Source: an uncultured Nocardioides sp. (GTDB taxonomy: Bacteria; Actinomycetota; Actinomycetes; Propionibacteriales; Nocardioidaceae). From it: a DNA stretch of 48,324 nt. The first letter of the stretch is position 1. Each line of letters opens with the position of its first letter. The stretch lies in NCBI RefSeq assembly GCF_902805925.1, contig NZ_CADCUP010000045.1, positions 1 through 48,324 on the forward strand. Reading direction: 5' to 3'. The position numbers and the translations under genes were made by a program. Shown here in pieces: positions 1-10,396 of this stretch. The notes under the pieces were generated by a model. That model did not search any database, was not told where the DNA came from, and saw nothing but the letters and a program-made list of their open reading frames with translations.

Positions 1-255
1 GTTCAGCGGGACCGCACGTGCGTGTTTCCGTGGTGCACCCGCCCGGCTCGGTCCTGCGACCTCGACCACATCACCCCCTGGGAGACCGGCGGCCCGACGA
101 CCACCGACAACCTCGCCGCGCTCTGCCGGTCCCACCACCGGCTCAAGACCCACGGACGGTGGCGCTACCGGCGCACCGGCCCCGCGGCGTACACCTGGAC
201 CAGCCCACAGGGCCACACGTACCTGCGCGACGCCACCGGTACCGGGCCCGGTTGA
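1..255 (+). CDS. HNH endonuclease, C-terminal end (DUF222/13E12 type), 5' partial
   Basis: The reading frame is open from base 1 and ends at TGA 253-255, so only the last 84 residues are in the window. They carry an HNH core: CDLDHITPW, then NLAALC, then RSHHRLK, which matches the H-N-H metal-binding pattern seen at the C-terminus of actinobacterial DUF222 (13E12 repeat) proteins. An upstream pair of cysteines (RTC, PWC) and the later pair may form a zinc site. Proteins of this family occur in many copies in Nocardioides and related genomes. Their substrate is generally unknown. The family assignment rests only on the C-terminal motif. Confidence 0.82.
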   Translation, partial: VQRDRTCVFPWCTRPARSCDLDHITPWETGGPTTTDNLAALCRSHHRLKTHGRWRYRRTGPAAYTWTSPQGHTYLRDATGTGPG

Positions 256-270
256 CCACCCCGCCCTGCA

Positions 271-287
271 CCCCGCCACCGGCGGGG
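271..287. terminator. Hairpin after the HNH gene
   Basis: CCCCGCC-ACC-GGCGGGG forms a perfect 7-bp stem with a 3-nt loop, 16 nt after the HNH stop codon. There is no U tract, as is common for actinobacterial terminators. The rest of 256-389 holds nothing I can assign; it separates two convergent genes. Confidence 0.5.
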
Positions 288-389
288 CGATGGGCGCGCC
301 CGGCGGCCGATCGCACGGGCTCATCCGCAGGCTCTAGCGACCAGTGCGACGAGCGCCCTCGCTGCCGCAGCCGGGCGGGCCCACCAGGG

Positions 390-722
390 TCAGGGCTTCA
401 GCGGGTCGTGCCCGATGTCCATCAGGCCGCGCCGCCACGCGTCGTCCCCGACGGCGGAGTCGAGCTCCTCGCCGCGCTCGGCGACGACCATCTCGACGAC
501 CTGGTCCATCGTCTCCACGTCGTCGGGGGTGCAGTCGGCGCGACGCTTGGCCAGGATGGACAGCACGCGGTGCCCGAGCGGGCTGCCGGCCTGGTCGGGG
601 ACCGTCTCGGTCTCCTCGCCGGCGCCCTCGACGGCGAGCCAGTCGCGCAGCTCGCGGGAGGTCATGTTGACGACCCGGTGGAAGTTCTCCCACAGCAGGT
701 CGTCGACGATCGTCTCGGCCAT
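390..722 (-). CDS. DUF3140 domain-containing protein
   Basis: This 110-residue protein begins MAETIVDDLLWENFHRVVNM and ends DIGHDPLKP. The pattern (F-x-x-x-V-N-M-T near the start, a central acidic stretch, then GHRVLSILAKR and a DDAWRRGLMDIGHDP end) matches the actinobacterial DUF3140 family, which is small and of unknown function. The frame stays open far upstream to 1100, but that extension is Arg/Pro-rich antisense sequence. I chose the ATG at 722 because AGGAG lies about 8 nt before it and the family normally starts there. No signal peptide or membrane segment is visible, so it is probably cytosolic. It is divergent from the small membrane protein at 821. Confidence 0.85.
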   Translation of the reverse strand: MAETIVDDLLWENFHRVVNMTSRELRDWLAVEGAGEETETVPDQAGSPLGHRVLSILAKRRADCTPDDVETMDQVVEMVVAERGEELDSAVGDDAWRRGLMDIGHDPLKP

Positions 723-820
723 CGTCTGTCTCCTCTTCGTTGGCGGGTCGGGCGCCTCGGTACCCCGTGGGCGGCATCGCATCGCTGCGACCGCCGCCGT
801 CGGCCTGCGAGGATGCCCGG

Positions 821-1093
821 GTGTCCGCGCCGCACGAGCCCAGCCCGCCGCCGTCCCCTCCGGGAGACCGCCACGCGCCGGACGTCGTCGGGCGCCCGCC
901 GGTGCCGGCCTCTCGGCCCGGCCCGCTCGACCGCGCCGGTGAGGCGGTCGTCGAGCGCAGCCGCGCGGTCGAGGCGGCGGTCCGGCTCGGGTGGCGGTGG
1001 GCGCGGGCGCAGTCCTCGAGTCTGTGGGGCGTGGTCGCCGCCCTTGCGGTGCTGCTGCTCTTCCTTTTCCTCGCGGGGCTGCTGGCCGAGTAG
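821..1093 (+). CDS. Small Pro-rich single-pass membrane protein, unknown function
   Basis: This predicted 90-residue protein has a Pro/Arg-rich N-terminal half followed by one hydrophobic C-terminal helix (LWGVVAALAVLLLFLFLAG) that ends almost at the stop codon, so it looks tail-anchored. The frame extends upstream to 740, but codons there overlap the promoter side of the divergent DUF3140 gene. I chose GTG 821, which is preceded by a GAGG-like site at about 808-813. I do not recognise a family. The strong transmembrane segment and third-position GC favour a real gene. Confidence 0.55.
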   Translation: MSAPHEPSPPPSPPGDRHAPDVVGRPPVPASRPGPLDRAGEAVVERSRAVEAAVRLGWRWARAQSSSLWGVVAALAVLLLFLFLAGLLAE

Positions 1094-1151
1094 GCCGCAC
1101 GCACCGCCCGACTGAGCCCGCGGACCTCCTCCTTCCGGGCCGGACCGCCTA

Positions 1152-1163
1152 GTCACTTGTGAC
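1152..1163. promoter_or_regulatory. Perfect palindrome upstream of the Cys-rich small protein
   Basis: GTCAC-TT-GTGAC is a perfect 12-nt inverted repeat in the otherwise empty region 1094-1227. A second imperfect repeat, GATCT-GGGG-GAGATC, follows at about 1165-1179. This could be an operator for the gene at 1228. No matching regulator is identified. Confidence 0.3.
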
Positions 1164-1227
1164 CAGATCTGGGGGAGATCCGTGTCGATACCCTGAGATC
1201 GGGATCGTCCCGGCCGACCATGGAGGC

Positions 1228-1404
1228 ATGTGGAACACGACCGAGCCCAGCGGGGCGACGAGCGCACGTAGCCTCTCCCACGACCGCCCCTGCCCGTCGT
1301 GCGGACACGCGATGCACTCCTACCTGCCCTGCTCCGACACCTGCAGCTGCACCCCGCAGCCCGCCCCGGGCCTGCCCGCGCGCTCGGCGTTCGCCACCGC
1401 CTGA
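1228..1404 (+). CDS. Cys-rich small protein, possible zinc-binding
   Basis: This predicted 58-residue protein begins MWNTTEPSG and contains CPSCGHAMH, then LPCSDTCSC. The two C-x2-C or C-x3-C-x-C clusters, with a histidine between, look like a small zinc ribbon. The ATG at 1228 is preceded by GGAGG only 1 nt away, which is too close for a normal ribosome site. A GACCAT box 6 nt before the ATG would instead suit a leaderless start. An in-frame GTG at 1159 is an alternative. I believe similar short CxxCGH proteins occur in related actinobacteria, but I cannot verify that here. Confidence 0.5.
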   Translation: MWNTTEPSGATSARSLSHDRPCPSCGHAMHSYLPCSDTCSCTPQPAPGLPARSAFATA

Positions 1405-1440
1405 CGCGCCACCGCCTGACGCTCCTCGCCGAGCGCGACC

Positions 1441-1536
1441 TAGACTTGGCCACACCCCCTGCCGCTCCGGCCGGGGGTGTTCGTGCTGTGTCCCGTCGTG
1501 CTGTGTCCAGGCTGTGTCCTGAGCGAGAGTGAGCCC
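1441..1536 (+). promoter_or_regulatory. mfd promoter and leader: TAGACT box, hairpin and 15-nt-period repeat
   Basis: TAGACT at 1441-1446 is a good -10 box. Downstream, ACACCCCC (1452-1459) pairs with GGGGGTGT (1473-1480) in a perfect 8-bp stem. Next come two identical 13-mers, TCGTGCTGTGTCC at 1481-1493 and 1496-1508, and a partial third copy (GCTGTGTCC, 1511-1519), so the period is 15 nt. The mfd GTG follows at 1537. The leader would be about 84 nt. Confidence 0.45.
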
Positions 1537-4500
1537 GTGAGTCCGAGTCCCGCCCTGGAGGCGCTGGTCCCCGTCGTGCTGGCCGATCCCGTGCTCGCCG
1601 AGTCGGTCACCGACGCCCGTGGCAGCAGCGTCTCGGCGCTGGACCTCACCGGTCCCGCGGCCCTGCGTCCCTTCGTCGTCCGCGGCCTGGTCGACGTCGA
1701 CCGCGTGGTCCTCGTCGTCACCGCCACCACCCGCGAGGCCGAGGACCTGGTCGTCGAGCTGGGCGACCTCGTCGACCCGGCGACCATCGGCTACTACCCG
1801 AGCTGGGAGACGCTCCCGCACGAGCGGCTGAGCCCGCGCAGCGACACGGTCGGCCGTCGGCTCGCCGTGCTCCGCCGGCTCCGGCACCCCGGCACCGACC
1901 CGAGCAACGGCCCGCTGCAGGTCGTGGTGGCGCCGGTGCGCTCGATCCTCCAGCCGCAGGTGAAGGGCCTGGCCGACCTGGCGCCGGTCGAGCTCGTGCC
2001 GGGCCAGTCGGCGCCGCTCGAGGAGGTCGTGCAGGGCCTGGCCGACGCGGCGTACTCCCGTGTCGACCTGGTCGAGAAGCGCGGCGAGTTCGCGGTCCGC
2101 GGCGGCATCGTCGACGTGTTCCCGCCCACCGAGGAGCACCCGCTGCGCGTTGAGTTCTGGGGCGACGACGTCGAGGAGATCCGCGCGTTCTCCGTGGCCG
2201 ACCAGCGCACCACCGAGGCCGTCGACCGCCTCTGGGCGCCGCCGTGCCGCGAGCTGCTGCTCACCGAGGAGGTACGGCGCCGCGCGGCCGACCTCGGCCG
2301 GAGCCACCCGCAGCTCCTCGAGCTCACCGACAAGCTGGCCGCCGGCATCGCGGTCGAGGGCATGGAGTCGCTCGCACCCGTGCTCGTCGACGAGATGGAG
2401 CTGCTCGTCGACCTGCTCCCCGAGGAGACCCACGTACTGGTGCTCGACCCCGAGCGCGTCCGCACCCGCGCGCACGACCTGGTGGCGACGAGCGAGGAGT
2501 TCCTGGGCGCCAGCTGGGCGGCCGCGGCCGGCGGCGGCACGGCCCCCATCGACCTGGGCGCGGCGTCGTACCGCTCGATCGCCGACGTGCGCGAGCACAC
2601 GATCGGGCAGGCGAAGACCTGGTGGTCGATGAGCCCGTTCGGGCTCGGCGACACCGCCGAGCTCGCCGAGCTCGACGTCGACGTCCGCCTCGGCGCCGTG
2701 GAGTCCCGCACCATCAAGGCGCAGCCGGCGGAGAGCTACCGCGGCGACCTCGATCGCGCGGTCGCCGACGTCCGCGCCTGGCTCGGCGACGGCTACCGCG
2801 TGGTCGTCGTCCACCAGGGCCACGGACCGGCGCAGCGCATGGTGGAGGTCCTCGGCGAGCACGACGTCCCGGCCCGCCTGGCCGAGGACGGCCTGAGCAC
2901 GCCCGGCGTCGTCACCGTCTCGACCGGCTGCCTGGCCCACGGCTTCGTCGACCCCGACCTGCGGCTCGCACTGCTCACCGGCGACGACCTGACCGGCCAG
3001 AAGGCCTCCACGCGCGACATGCGCAAGATGCCGGCGCGCCGCAAGAAGCAGATCGACCCCCTCGAGCTGACCGCCGGCGACTACGTCGTGCACGAGAAGC
3101 ACGGCGTGGGCCGGTTCGTGGAGATGCGGCAGCGCGAGCTCCAGGGCGCGGTCCGGGAGTACCTCGTCCTCGAGTACGGCGCCAGCAAGCGTGGCGCACC
3201 GCCGGACCGTCTGTTCGTGCCGGCCGACACCCTGGACCAGGTGACCCGCTACGTCGGCGGCGAGGCGCCCAGCCTCGACCGCCTCGGCGGCGCCGACTGG
3301 TCCAAGCGCAAGGCACGCGCCCGCCGGGCGGTGCGCGAGATCGCGGCCGAGCTGATCAAGCTGTACGCCGCCCGGCAGGCCACCCACGGTCACGCCTTCG
3401 GTCCCGACACGCCGTGGCAGCGCGAGCTCGAGGACGCCTTCCCGTTCCACGAGACGCCCGACCAGCTCACCACGGTCGACGAGGTCAAGGCCGACATGCG
3501 GCGCACGGTGCCGATGGACCGGCTGATCTGCGGGGACGTCGGCTACGGCAAGACCGAGATCGCGGTGCGCGCGGCGTTCAAGGCGGTGCAGGACGGCAAG
3601 CAGGTGGCCGTGCTGGTGCCCACGACGCTGCTGGTCACCCAGCACCTCTCCACGTTCTCGGAGCGGATGGCGGGGTTCCCGGTGGTGCTCAAGGGGCTCA
3701 GCCGCTTCCAGACCGACAAGGAGGCCCGCGAGGTGGTCGCCGGGCTGGCCTCCGGCGAGGTCGACATCGTCGTCGGCACCCACCGGCTGCTCAGCCCCGA
3801 GATCAGGATGAAGGACCTCGGCCTGATCATCGTCGACGAGGAGCAGCGCTTCGGGGTCGAGCACAAGGAGCAGATGAAGCGGCTGCGCACCTCGGTCGAC
3901 GTGCTGGCGATGAGCGCCACGCCGATCCCGCGGACCCTGGAGATGGCGGTCACCGGCATCCGCGAGATGTCGACGATCACCACGCCCCCCGAGGAGCGGC
4001 ACCCGGTGCTGACCTACGTCGGTGCCTACGAGGACCGCCAGGTCACCGCCGCGGTCCGGCGCGAGCTCCTGCGCGACGGGCAGGTGTTCTACATCCACAA
4101 CCGGGTGCAGAGCATCGAGAAGGCCGCGGCGAGGCTGCGCGAGCTCGTGCCCGAGGCCCGGGTGGCCACCGCGCACGGGCAGATGGGCGAGCACCAGCTC
4201 GAGCAGGTGATGCTCGACTTCTGGGAGAAGCGCTTCGACGTGCTGGTGTGCACCACGATCGTCGAGTCGGGCCTCGACGTCTCCAACGCCAACACCATGG
4301 TCATCGAGCGCTCCGACACCCTCGGCCTCTCGCAGCTGCACCAGCTCCGGGGCCGGGTCGGCCGGTCGCGGGAGCGCGCCTACGCCTACTTCCTCTACCC
4401 CGCCGAGAAGCCGCTCACCGAGACAGCGCACGAGCGGCTGGCGACCCTCGCCCAGCACTCCGACCTCGGCGGCGGCATGGCCATCGCCATGAAGGACCTC

Positions 4501-5148
4501 GAGATCCGCGGCGCCGGCAACCTGCTGGGCGGGGAGCAGTCGGGCCACATCGCCGATGTCGGCTTCGACCTCTACGTCCGGCTGGTGGGCGAGGCCGTGG
4601 CCCAGTTCCGCGGCGAGGAGGAGGAGGAGTCCACCGAGGTCCGCATCGAGCTGCCGGTCGACGCCCACCTGCCCCACGAGTACGTCCCCAGCGAGCGCCT
4701 GCGCCTGGAGATGTACAAGCGCCTCTCCGAGGCCCGCGGCGACGCCGACGTCGATGCGATCCGCGAGGAGCTCCTCGACCGGTACGGCGAGCCGCCCGAG
4801 GTGGTCGAGACGCTGCTGCTGGTCTCCCGGTTCCGGGCCAGGGCGCGCGACGCCGGGCTGCACGAGATCGGGCTGGCCGGCAAGAACATGCGCTTCGCGC
4901 CGGTCGACCTGCCCGACTCGCGCGTCGTACGCCTGCAGCGCCTCTACCCGCAGAGCAAGGTGCTCAGCCAGATGAGCGCCATGCTGGTCCCACGACCGCT
5001 CGGGTCGGCGACAGGCACCGGTCGAGCCCTGCTTGAATGGGCCCGTGGCGTGATCGACACCGTCCTCGACCCGCCCGCAGCAGCCCCGCCGGCACCGTCA
5101 GCCCAGCCGGCGCCGTCGTCATCGTCGAAGTCAGGGAGAAGCAGTTGA
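1537..5148 (+). CDS. mfd: Transcription-repair coupling factor Mfd
   Basis: Mfd is the ATP-driven translocase that removes RNA polymerase stalled at DNA damage and recruits UvrA. The 1203-residue length is normal. The N-terminal part has the UvrB-like region (GYYPSWETLPHERLSP), the middle holds the RNA-polymerase-interacting domain (AGDYVVHEKHGVGRF, about residues 513-530), and the helicase core has Walker A GDVGYGKT near 666 and the DEEQ box with RFGVEHKEQM near 767. Motifs SATPIPRTL and QLRGRVGRS follow. The TRCF C-terminal domain is present. I chose GTG 1537 because the frame upstream encodes translated leader repeats. The next gene starts inside the mfd stop codon, so the two are translationally coupled. 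Confidence 0.97.
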   Translation: MSPSPALEALVPVVLADPVLAESVTDARGSSVSALDLTGPAALRPFVVRGLVDVDRVVLVVTATTREAEDLVVELGDLVDPATIGYYPSWETLPHERLSPRSDTVGRRLAVLRRLRHPGTDPSNGPLQVVVAPVRSILQPQVKGLADLAPVELVPGQSAPLEEVVQGLADAAYSRVDLVEKRGEFAVRGGIVDVFPPTEEHPLRVEFWGDDVEEIRAFSVADQRTTEAVDRLWAPPCRELLLTEEVRRRAADLGRSHPQLLELTDKLAAGIAVEGMESLAPVLVDEMELLVDLLPEETHVLVLDPERVRTRAHDLVATSEEFLGASWAAAAGGGTAPIDLGAASYRSIADVREHTIGQAKTWWSMSPFGLGDTAELAELDVDVRLGAVESRTIKAQPAESYRGDLDRAVADVRAWLGDGYRVVVVHQGHGPAQRMVEVLGEHDVPARLAEDGLSTPGVVTVSTGCLAHGFVDPDLRLALLTGDDLTGQKASTRDMRKMPARRKKQIDPLELTAGDYVVHEKHGVGRFVEMRQRELQGAVREYLVLEYGASKRGAPPDRLFVPADTLDQVTRYVGGEAPSLDRLGGADWSKRKARARRAVREIAAELIKLYAARQATHGHAFGPDTPWQRELEDAFPFHETPDQLTTVDEVKADMRRTVPMDRLICGDVGYGKTEIAVRAAFKAVQDGKQVAVLVPTTLLVTQHLSTFSERMAGFPVVLKGLSRFQTDKEAREVVAGLASGEVDIVVGTHRLLSPEIRMKDLGLIIVDEEQRFGVEHKEQMKRLRTSVDVLAMSATPIPRTLEMAVTGIREMSTITTPPEERHPVLTYVGAYEDRQVTAAVRRELLRDGQVFYIHNRVQSIEKAAARLRELVPEARVATAHGQMGEHQLEQVMLDFWEKRFDVLVCTTIVESGLDVSNANTMVIERSDTLGLSQLHQLRGRVGRSRERAYAYFLYPAEKPLTETAHERLATLAQHSDLGGGMAIAMKDLEIRGAGNLLGGEQSGHIADVGFDLYVRLVGEAVAQFRGEEEEESTEVRIELPVDAHLPHEYVPSERLRLEMYKRLSEARGDADVDAIREELLDRYGEPPEVVETLLLVSRFRARARDAGLHEIGLAGKNMRFAPVDLPDSRVVRLQRLYPQSKVLSQMSAMLVPRPLGSATGTGRALLEWARGVIDTVLDPPAAAPPAPSAQPAPSSSSKSGRSS

Positions 5149-5831
5149 GCAGCCGTCGCCCCCTCGCCGTCGCCCTCGCCACCGTGTCCGCGGGCGCCGT
5201 GCTGTCCGGCTGTGCCGGCAGCGCCTCGCCCGGGGTCGCCGTCGACGTCGACGGCCAGACCATCTCCGTCGCCGAGGTCGACCGGGGCACCGCGGCGGTG
5301 TGCACGTCGGTCGAGCCCGACCTGCGCGGGGCCGGCAACACCGTGGCCCTGGGCAACGTGCGCCAGTTCGTGGTCACCCTGCTCGCCGCCTCCGAGCAGG
5401 CCCGACAGCTCGCCGACGAGTACGGCGTGAAGCCGGGCCCGGAGTTCTCCCGCCAGGTGTCGCAGCTGCGGCTGACGTCCCGGGCGTTCCCCGAGGAGGT
5501 GCGCGAGGACTACGTCGAGGTGATGTCGGCCGAGCCCCTGGTCACCTCCGTCGTGGACGCGGTCGGCCGCGCCTCGCTGGAGCAGGACGGCGTCGCCGAC
5601 CCCACCGTGGAGGAGATCTCCCAGCGCGGGCAGGACCTCTTCCAGTCGTGGCCCGACCAGCACGCCATCGACGTCGACCCCCGCTACGGCCTGGCCATGG
5701 TCGACGGGCAGCTGCAGCCCGCCGACACCAACCTCTCGGTCGCCGTCGGCGACGTCGCGAAGTCGGCCTCGGCCACCGAGCCGGACCCGGTCTACGCGCG
5801 CACCCTGCCCGCCGGCCACCGCTGCGGCTGA
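5145..5831 (+). CDS. SurA-N-like lipoprotein
   Basis: This 228-residue exported protein has an N-terminal Arg pair, a hydrophobic stretch and a lipobox VLSGC, with Cys23 as the predicted lipidation site. The body has the SurA-N/foldase-like opening (GVAVDVDGQTISVAEVD), found in periplasmic-type chaperones, but I see no clear rotamase domain after it. Start choice: TTG 5145, preceded by GGGAG 7 nt upstream; it overlaps the mfd TGA as TTGA. That start puts the signal sequence exactly at the N-terminus. The mfd - lipoprotein - mazG order suggests one transcript. Its client proteins are unknown. Confidence 0.8.
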   Translation: MSSRRPLAVALATVSAGAVLSGCAGSASPGVAVDVDGQTISVAEVDRGTAAVCTSVEPDLRGAGNTVALGNVRQFVVTLLAASEQARQLADEYGVKPGPEFSRQVSQLRLTSRAFPEEVREDYVEVMSAEPLVTSVVDAVGRASLEQDGVADPTVEEISQRGQDLFQSWPDQHAIDVDPRYGLAMVDGQLQPADTNLSVAVGDVAKSASATEPDPVYARTLPAGHRCG

Positions 5832-5843
5832 CGGCACCCGACC

Positions 5844-6449
5844 ATGTCCGTGACCGCCTCCGGTGACTCGCTCGTCGAGCTCCTCGAGGTGATGCGGCGG
5901 CTCCGCAGCGACTGCGAGTGGAAGCGGTCGCAGACCCACCGCTCCCTGGCGCGCTACCTGCTCGAGGAGTCGCACGAGACCCTGGAGGCGATCGACGGCG
6001 GCGACCCCGAGCACCTCCGCGAGGAGCTCGGCGACCTGCTGCTCCAGGTCTACTTCCACGCCGTCATCGCCGAGGAGACCGGCGAGTTCACCATCGACGA
6101 CGTCGCGGCCGGCATCACCGAGAAGATGCGGCGGCGCAACCCGCACGTCTTCGGCGACGCCCGCGAGGGCACGATGACCCCCGCGGAGGTCAACGAGCTC
6201 TGGGAGTCGGTCAAGGCGACCGAGAAGCATCGCGGGTCGGTCACCGACGGCCTCCCGCCCGGCCTGCCGGCGCTGCTCTACGCCGACAAGGTGGTCGACC
6301 GGCTGGGCCGGACCGGGGTCACCACGCAGGTCGACCCGGAGGAGCCCGACCTCGGCGAGCGCCTGCTGGCGCTGGTCGTGGAGGCCCACGACGACGGGGT
6401 CGACCCCGAGCAGGCCCTGCGCGACGCCGTACGCCGCCGGCTCGACTGA
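5844..6449 (+). CDS. mazG: MazG-family nucleoside triphosphate pyrophosphohydrolase
   Basis: MazG hydrolyses (d)NTPs to monophosphate and pyrophosphate and clears damaged nucleotides. The 201-residue protein shows the magnesium-binding pattern E41-E42-x2-E45 ... E61-x2-D64 (EESHE, EELGD), preceded by a CEWKRSQTHRSL segment that corresponds to the family's usual CPWDxxQTHxSL. The downstream KMRRRNPHVFGD block is typical of full MazG. Only one MazG domain is present, as usual in actinobacteria. It starts 12 nt after the lipoprotein stop codon and converges with the DUF427 gene 6 nt past its own stop. Confidence 0.93.
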   Translation: MSVTASGDSLVELLEVMRRLRSDCEWKRSQTHRSLARYLLEESHETLEAIDGGDPEHLREELGDLLLQVYFHAVIAEETGEFTIDDVAAGITEKMRRRNPHVFGDAREGTMTPAEVNELWESVKATEKHRGSVTDGLPPGLPALLYADKVVDRLGRTGVTTQVDPEEPDLGERLLALVVEAHDDGVDPEQALRDAVRRRLD

Positions 6450-6455
6450 GCGCTA

Positions 6456-8389
<1,934 letters not shown>

Positions 8390-8395
8390 CCTGAC

Positions 8396-8980
8396 ATGGC
8401 ACAGCAACGACGTACGCCGCGCGGCGCTCCCGGCGGCAGCAGGCGGCCCGGGCCGCGTGAGCGCCCGCGCACCCGCTCGATCGCGCCCTCGGCCTCCGCG
8501 GCCCCGACGCCCGGCCGCCCGGCGGTCGCCGCGGCCACCGGCCGGCGGCGGCCCCGCCTGACCGGGCGGGCGATCGTGCTGGTGCTCGTGCTCGCGGTGC
8601 TCGCGGTGTCCTACGCCTCCTCCATGCGCGCCTACCTGCAGCAGCGGGCTCACATCAGCGAGCTCAAGACCGCGATCGCCGAGCGGGAGGCCAGCATCAA
8701 CGACCTCGAGAGCGAGAAGCGGCGCTGGCAGGACCCGGCGTACGTCGAGGCGCAGGCGCGCGCCCACTTCGGCTACCTGATGCCGGGGGAGACCGGGTTC
8801 GTCGTGCTGGACGCCCGCGGCCGGCCGCTGGAGGCGGGGGCCGAGCTGAGCGACCCCGACGAGGTCGTGAAGACCGAGCCCACGGCCTGGTGGGACGACG
8901 CGTGGGCCTCGGTCGAGCTCGCCGGGCACCCGCCGGTAGCCACCGAGGGTCCGGCCGACAAGATCGGCGGACGCCAGTGA
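8396..8980 (+). CDS. FtsB/DivIC-family septum formation protein
   Basis: FtsB-like proteins link FtsL and FtsQ in the divisome. This 194-residue protein has a basic, Pro/Ala-rich cytosolic N-terminus of about 55 residues, one transmembrane helix (about 57-77), then a coiled coil (LKTAIAEREASINDLESEKRRWQDPAYVEAQA) and the DivIC motif ARAHFGYLMPGETGFVVLD. The coiled coil is described here only in part: heptad region about 85-108. The long N-terminal tail and acidic C-terminus are typical of actinobacterial versions. Position directly after eno and before DUF501 supports the call. Confidence 0.9.
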   Translation: MAQQRRTPRGAPGGSRRPGPRERPRTRSIAPSASAAPTPGRPAVAAATGRRRPRLTGRAIVLVLVLAVLAVSYASSMRAYLQQRAHISELKTAIAEREASINDLESEKRRWQDPAYVEAQARAHFGYLMPGETGFVVLDARGRPLEAGAELSDPDEVVKTEPTAWWDDAWASVELAGHPPVATEGPADKIGGRQ

Positions 8981-8987
8981 GCGTCCG

Positions 8988-9494
8988 ATGATCGAGGCAG
9001 CCGACGAGGCGACGGTCGAGGCCCAGCTGGGCCGGGCGCCGCGGGCCATCCACGAGGTGGGCCACCGCTGCCCGTGCGGCAACCCCGACGTGATCACGAC
9101 CGAGCCGCGGCTGCCCGGCGGCACGCCGTTCCCGACGACGTACTACCTGACCTGCCCACGAGCGGCCTCGCGCATCGGCACCCTCGAGGGCACCGGCACG
9201 ATGAGGGAGATGCAGGCGCGACTGGGCGAGGACGCCGAGCTCGCGGCGGCCTACCGTGCGGCGCACGAGCGCTACCTCGCGGCCCGTGGCGAGATCGCGC
9301 GGGAGACCGGGCAGGAGGTGCCGGAGATCGAGGGCATCTCCGCGGGCGGCATGCCCGACCGGGTCAAGTGCCTGCACGTGCTGGCCGGGCAGTCGCTGGC
9401 CCAGGGCCGCGGCGTCAACCCGCTCGGCGACGAGGTGCTCGACCTGCTCGGCGCGTGGTGGGCCGAGGGCCCGTGCGTGTCTGCGGACCGATGA
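8988..9494 (+). CDS. DUF501 domain-containing protein
   Basis: This 168-residue protein matches DUF501, an actinobacterial family that follows ftsB and precedes ppx/gppA. Visible hallmarks are CPCGNPDVI near the N-terminus, FPTTYYLTCP, and DRVKCLHVL with GVNPLGDEVL near the C-terminus. The conserved Cys residues (CPC, TCP, KCLH) suggest a metal or redox site, but the function is unknown. Its TGA overlaps the next gene's ATG (ATGA at 9491-9494), so translation is probably coupled. Starts 7 nt after the ftsB stop. Confidence 0.92.
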   Translation: MIEAADEATVEAQLGRAPRAIHEVGHRCPCGNPDVITTEPRLPGGTPFPTTYYLTCPRAASRIGTLEGTGTMREMQARLGEDAELAAAYRAAHERYLAARGEIARETGQEVPEIEGISAGGMPDRVKCLHVLAGQSLAQGRGVNPLGDEVLDLLGAWWAEGPCVSADR

Positions 9495-10396
9495 TCGCGG
9501 CCATCGACTGCGGCACCAACACCATCAAGCTGCTCGTCGGCGACCTGCCCGGCGTCGCGGTCCGCGAGACGCGGATGGTGCGGCTGGGCCAGGGTGTGGA
9601 CGCGACCGGCCGGCTCGCCGACGAGGCACTGGCGCGGGCCTTCGCCGCGCTCGACGAGTACGCCGCCATCCTCGCCGCGCACGACGTGACCCGGCTCCGG
9701 TTCTGTGCCACCTCCGCCACCCGCGACAGTGCGAACGCGCAGGTCTTCGCCGACGGCGTGCACGCCCGGCTCGGCGTGTGGCCCGAGGTGCTCTCCGGCG
9801 ACGAGGAGGCGGCGCTGTCGTTCGACGGCGCGGTGCGCAACCTCCGCACGCCGGTGACCGGCCGGGTGCTGGTCGTCGACATCGGCGGCGGGTCGACCGA
9901 GCTCGTGCTCGGCACCACGACCCCGGAGGCCGCCCACTCGATGGACGTCGGCTCGGTGCGGCTGCACGAGCGCCGCCTGCGCTCCGACCCGCCCGGCCCC
10001 GCCGAGGTCGTCGCGTGCGTGGGCGACATCGACGCCGCGCTGGACGCCGCGCACGCGGCGGGCGTCGACCTCGGGTCCGCCGACGCGGTCGTCGGGGTCG
10101 CCGGCACCGTCACCTCGGTCGCGGCCGGCGTGCTCGACCTGCCGGCGTACTCCGCGGAGGCGATCGACCAGGCCGTGCTGCCCGTCGAGGAGGTGCACGC
10201 GCTCGTCGAGCGGCTGGTCGCGATGACCGTGGCCGAGCGGCTGGCGCTGCCGTGGATGCACCCGGGCCGCGCGGACGTCATCGACGCCGGGGCGCTGGTG
10301 CTGTCACGGGTGCTGCGGCGCACGCGCGTGGACTCCCTGGTGGCCTCCGAGGCCGACATCCTCGACGGGATCGCCTGGTCGGTCAGCGGGCCATGA
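9491..10396 (+). CDS. Ppx/GppA-family exopolyphosphatase
   Basis: The family hydrolyses terminal phosphates of polyphosphate or of pppGpp; which substrate applies cannot be read from sequence. The 301-residue protein has the actin-like ATPase fold: AIDCGTNTIKLLVGD (phosphate 1), RLRFCATSATRDSAN, VLVVDIGGGSTEL with D130 (phosphate 2), and VVGVAGTVTSVAAG. At about 300 residues it is the short form lacking the C-terminal HD-like domain, as in actinobacterial Ppx2-type proteins. ATG 9491 overlaps the DUF501 stop, and its own stop overlaps the udgB ATG, so three genes are chained. Confidence 0.92.
   Translation: MIAAIDCGTNTIKLLVGDLPGVAVRETRMVRLGQGVDATGRLADEALARAFAALDEYAAILAAHDVTRLRFCATSATRDSANAQVFADGVHARLGVWPEVLSGDEEAALSFDGAVRNLRTPVTGRVLVVDIGGGSTELVLGTTTPEAAHSMDVGSVRLHERRLRSDPPGPAEVVACVGDIDAALDAAHAAGVDLGSADAVVGVAGTVTSVAAGVLDLPAYSAEAIDQAVLPVEEVHALVERLVAMTVAERLALPWMHPGRADVIDAGALVLSRVLRRTRVDSLVASEADILDGIAWSVSGP

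Noticed and set aside
1..255. HNH fragment as sign of a mobile element or phage
   Set aside because: Only the C-terminal domain of a common multi-copy actinobacterial family is visible and no integrase, repeats or phage genes accompany it.
1153..4863. 1236-residue open frame on the - strand opposite mfd
   Set aside because: Rich in Arg, Leu, Asp, His and Val in long low-complexity runs with no domain motif. It is the antisense shadow of mfd in GC-rich DNA.
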